A DNA stretch of 64,000 nucleotides from Ampullaceana balthica (Eukaryota; Mollusca; Gastropoda; Lymnaeidae), in contig CALYLW010000338.1 of NCBI GenBank assembly GCA_944989445.1, positions 595,525-659,524 of the forward strand, written 5' to 3'. The position numbers and the translations under genes were made by a program. Every line of letters starts with the position of its first letter. Positions within the stretch are counted from its first letter, which is position 1. This document shows positions 62,024-64,000 of the stretch, in pieces. Below the pieces are notes generated by a model that saw only the letters and a list, made by a program, of their open reading frames with translations, searched no databases and was not told the DNA's origin.

Positions 62024-63283
62024 TAAGGTTGTTAAGACCGCTCGTTTTTGAGGACCGGTTAACCTTTCAAAAAAAGACCGGTTAACCGGTTAGCCGCTCC
62101 GTATTTATACAATTTATACCATGTTTAGTGAACCAACAAGAGAATGGATCAAATTTTCCCATCGCGTGCGTCGTCGTTTAATTTGACATCAAAGAGCCCG
62201 TGATGTACCGACTCTAGTGTTGCTGTCAAAACAGCGAATTCATCCCCAACAAAGAATTAAACTGTAATGATATTCAATTTTTATATAATAATAGTATTAA
62301 AACGGCATATTATAAATTGCTGTCAAGTCAGTTTGTTTTTGAGGACCGGTTAATCATTTTTTAAAAAGCCCGTTTTACTGAAAAGAATATTATTATTATT
62401 AAGAAAACGCTTTGATTTTGACGTCACGGTCGCTCGCGTGTTGGCTCTGGTATTCTGCCGTAACACAACACAAAATTAACTCCGGGTAATAAGCTAATAT
62501 ACCACGTAATTAGCTAATATACCGACTAAATGAAGTTACGATTAACCAGTCCTGATAAAACGGAGTAAACAGTGATAATAAGATGGAATTTATTTAAATT
62601 AAATACCATATTTTGTTTCACTCGTCAACTTGCCAGAATTACGCGCACACGACGACCCCCCCCCCAACCCAATAGGGTGGGGTATAGGTGGGGTTGAGCT
62701 ACACTCGCCATTTTCCAAGGCATGCTCTGACTCAATTTAAAAAGAAAAATGTTCCTTCCCCCAACCCACTGTAGATGTATAACAGTGGGTGAGGGGAGGA
62801 AAGGTGTCTCTTGGCGCGGTCTTGTATTGGCGTGTCAAAGCAAGAGGCTTCCTGTTACGTAAACATCAAAGACATTTCAAGCCTTCTAGCCTCCCCCACC
62901 ACCCTCATCCCTAACTAGAAAACTCCGTAACTTGTCCCCACCCCACCCCCACCCCCGTCCTTTTGAGTTGACCGTGGTTCTCATGAAGCTCTCATACAGT
63001 GCCTCGACAACTAAGCAAATTAAAATTAAGCATTCCTTAGCCATAGGCGAAGTAGACTAATAGTGATGACGTGTATATTATTTAGATACCAGAATAGGGA
63101 GAAAGCGATTTGAAGTCAACTCAACACAACAAAAACAGAACTCCTGGATAAAAAGCTATTACGGGCTTATTAAAGTTGCGGGGGGCCTTATTGAATTTGC
63201 GGTTAACCGATCCTGAGTAAATAGGACCGGTCCTGTTCCGAGGACCGGCTAACCGGTTAACCGGTTAACCGTTAACAACCTTA
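62024..63283. mobile_element. 1.26-kb non-autonomous hAT element
   Basis: Termini TAAGGTTGTTAA (62024-62035) and TTAACAACCTTA (63272-63283) are exact inverted repeats. The 8-bp target duplication GATTATAA is perfect at 62016-62023 and 63284-63291. Subterminal regions repeat ggaccggttaaccggtta-type blocks in both orientations. An internal gtttttgaggaccggttaa at about 62332-62350 repeats the left subterminal motif, so the element may include a nested or duplicated left end. No transposase frame remains. Confidence 0.93.
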
Positions 63284-63291
63284 GATTATAA

Positions 63292-64000
63292 TTATATGTA
63301 AATGAATAAACATTTTTACAAATGGTGATTCAACAAAAAAATCCAGACGGATTTTAACTATAATAGTAGTAGTGTCTTACATTTCTTCACACTCAAAGTA
63401 TTTAATTACTGAAAACTGAAAAGAATATAAATAGACTTATTAAAGATTTCTACTTATATTTAATTTTAATGTGTTAATGTTCATTCTAAATTAGAATCTA
63501 ATTAAAATTTCAGTATTCTATTAAGGATATCCCTTAAATAAATTCCAGAAAATTCTGAGTAATGATTCAGATATCTACTAATGAAAAATAGATATGTTTT
63601 ACACTTGACTTGGATAAGGCAGGTCATAATTGCCAGTTTTTTACTTTGACTTAAATTTTAATAAAATTGACACTGTTGATTGTCAGAGACATAAAGTTGG
63701 TTATTCTTTATTTTAAATAAGAAAAAAATAATTATCAAATGTTTGTTTAAAAAAAATAAGTTTAAAATAACATTGCAAGACTTATGCCTAAGTTAAATAA
63801 GTAATTTTTAGCAGATTGAGATTCCGCAAATTACAAACATTTTGTTATAAAGACTTAAAATGTCCTAAAAGTAAAAGATCAGTTGGAGATTATAGTTTAT
63901 GAAATTTTAAAAGAAATTTTCAAAATAAATGTATAATTTGAAAATAGCTCATTTGAAAATAAACATTTTTTATTTAAAAAATAAATACTATTAATTTATG
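63292..64000. other. AT-rich right flank
   Basis: No feature recognised. Confidence 0.5.

Overview
This is eukaryotic nuclear DNA, AT-rich and with spliced exons, tRNA-derived SINE sequence, LINE remnants, hAT-type MITEs, a Helitron and an exceptional load of minisatellites. The mix of repeats and the divergence of the one host gene suggest a lophotrochozoan, most likely a gastropod mollusc. That is an inference; no species-specific marker is visible.

The only host gene I can support runs left to right from 11600 to 57011. Nine coding exons join in frame with GT-AG borders and encode 1,111 residues up to the stop. The first coding exon is missing. The conserved N-terminal blocks follow the order seen in vertebrate CRACD/CRACDL (KIAA1211/KIAA1211L, DUF4592): a polybasic KKKKFK...FF...KKKK block, an S-x-x-S-E-D-S-V-F block, a DDGLPRSP block and an AKDRILVKPK block. 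The C-terminal half is a long Ser/Pro/Thr-rich exon (53343-55735). In vertebrates this family restrains actin capping protein.

Layout: 1-11599 is upstream or 5' intron sequence with a hAT MITE, a CR1/L2-type LINE remnant split by a 19-bp array, an inverted repeat cluster, a Mutator-like element and 26-bp and 71-bp arrays. The intron 11766-30874 holds about a dozen arrays and several MITEs, a LINE 3' end and a complete-looking non-autonomous Helitron. Exons at 30875 and 32866 are wedged between arrays. The intron 32995-49433 carries a 5.1-kb 31-bp array broken by a perfect 368-bp palindrome, a (CT)n tract, a 59-copy 28-bp array and a 3'-complete LINE that has grown a minisatellite from its own 3' end. 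From 49434 to 57011 exons are denser and repeats fewer. From 57012 to 64000 there is 3' UTR and AT-rich sequence with one mariner-like MITE and one 1.26-kb hAT element.

The recurring theme is tandem arrays that start inside, or directly beside, transposon remnants. No bacterial-type operon, CRISPR array or rRNA gene is present.
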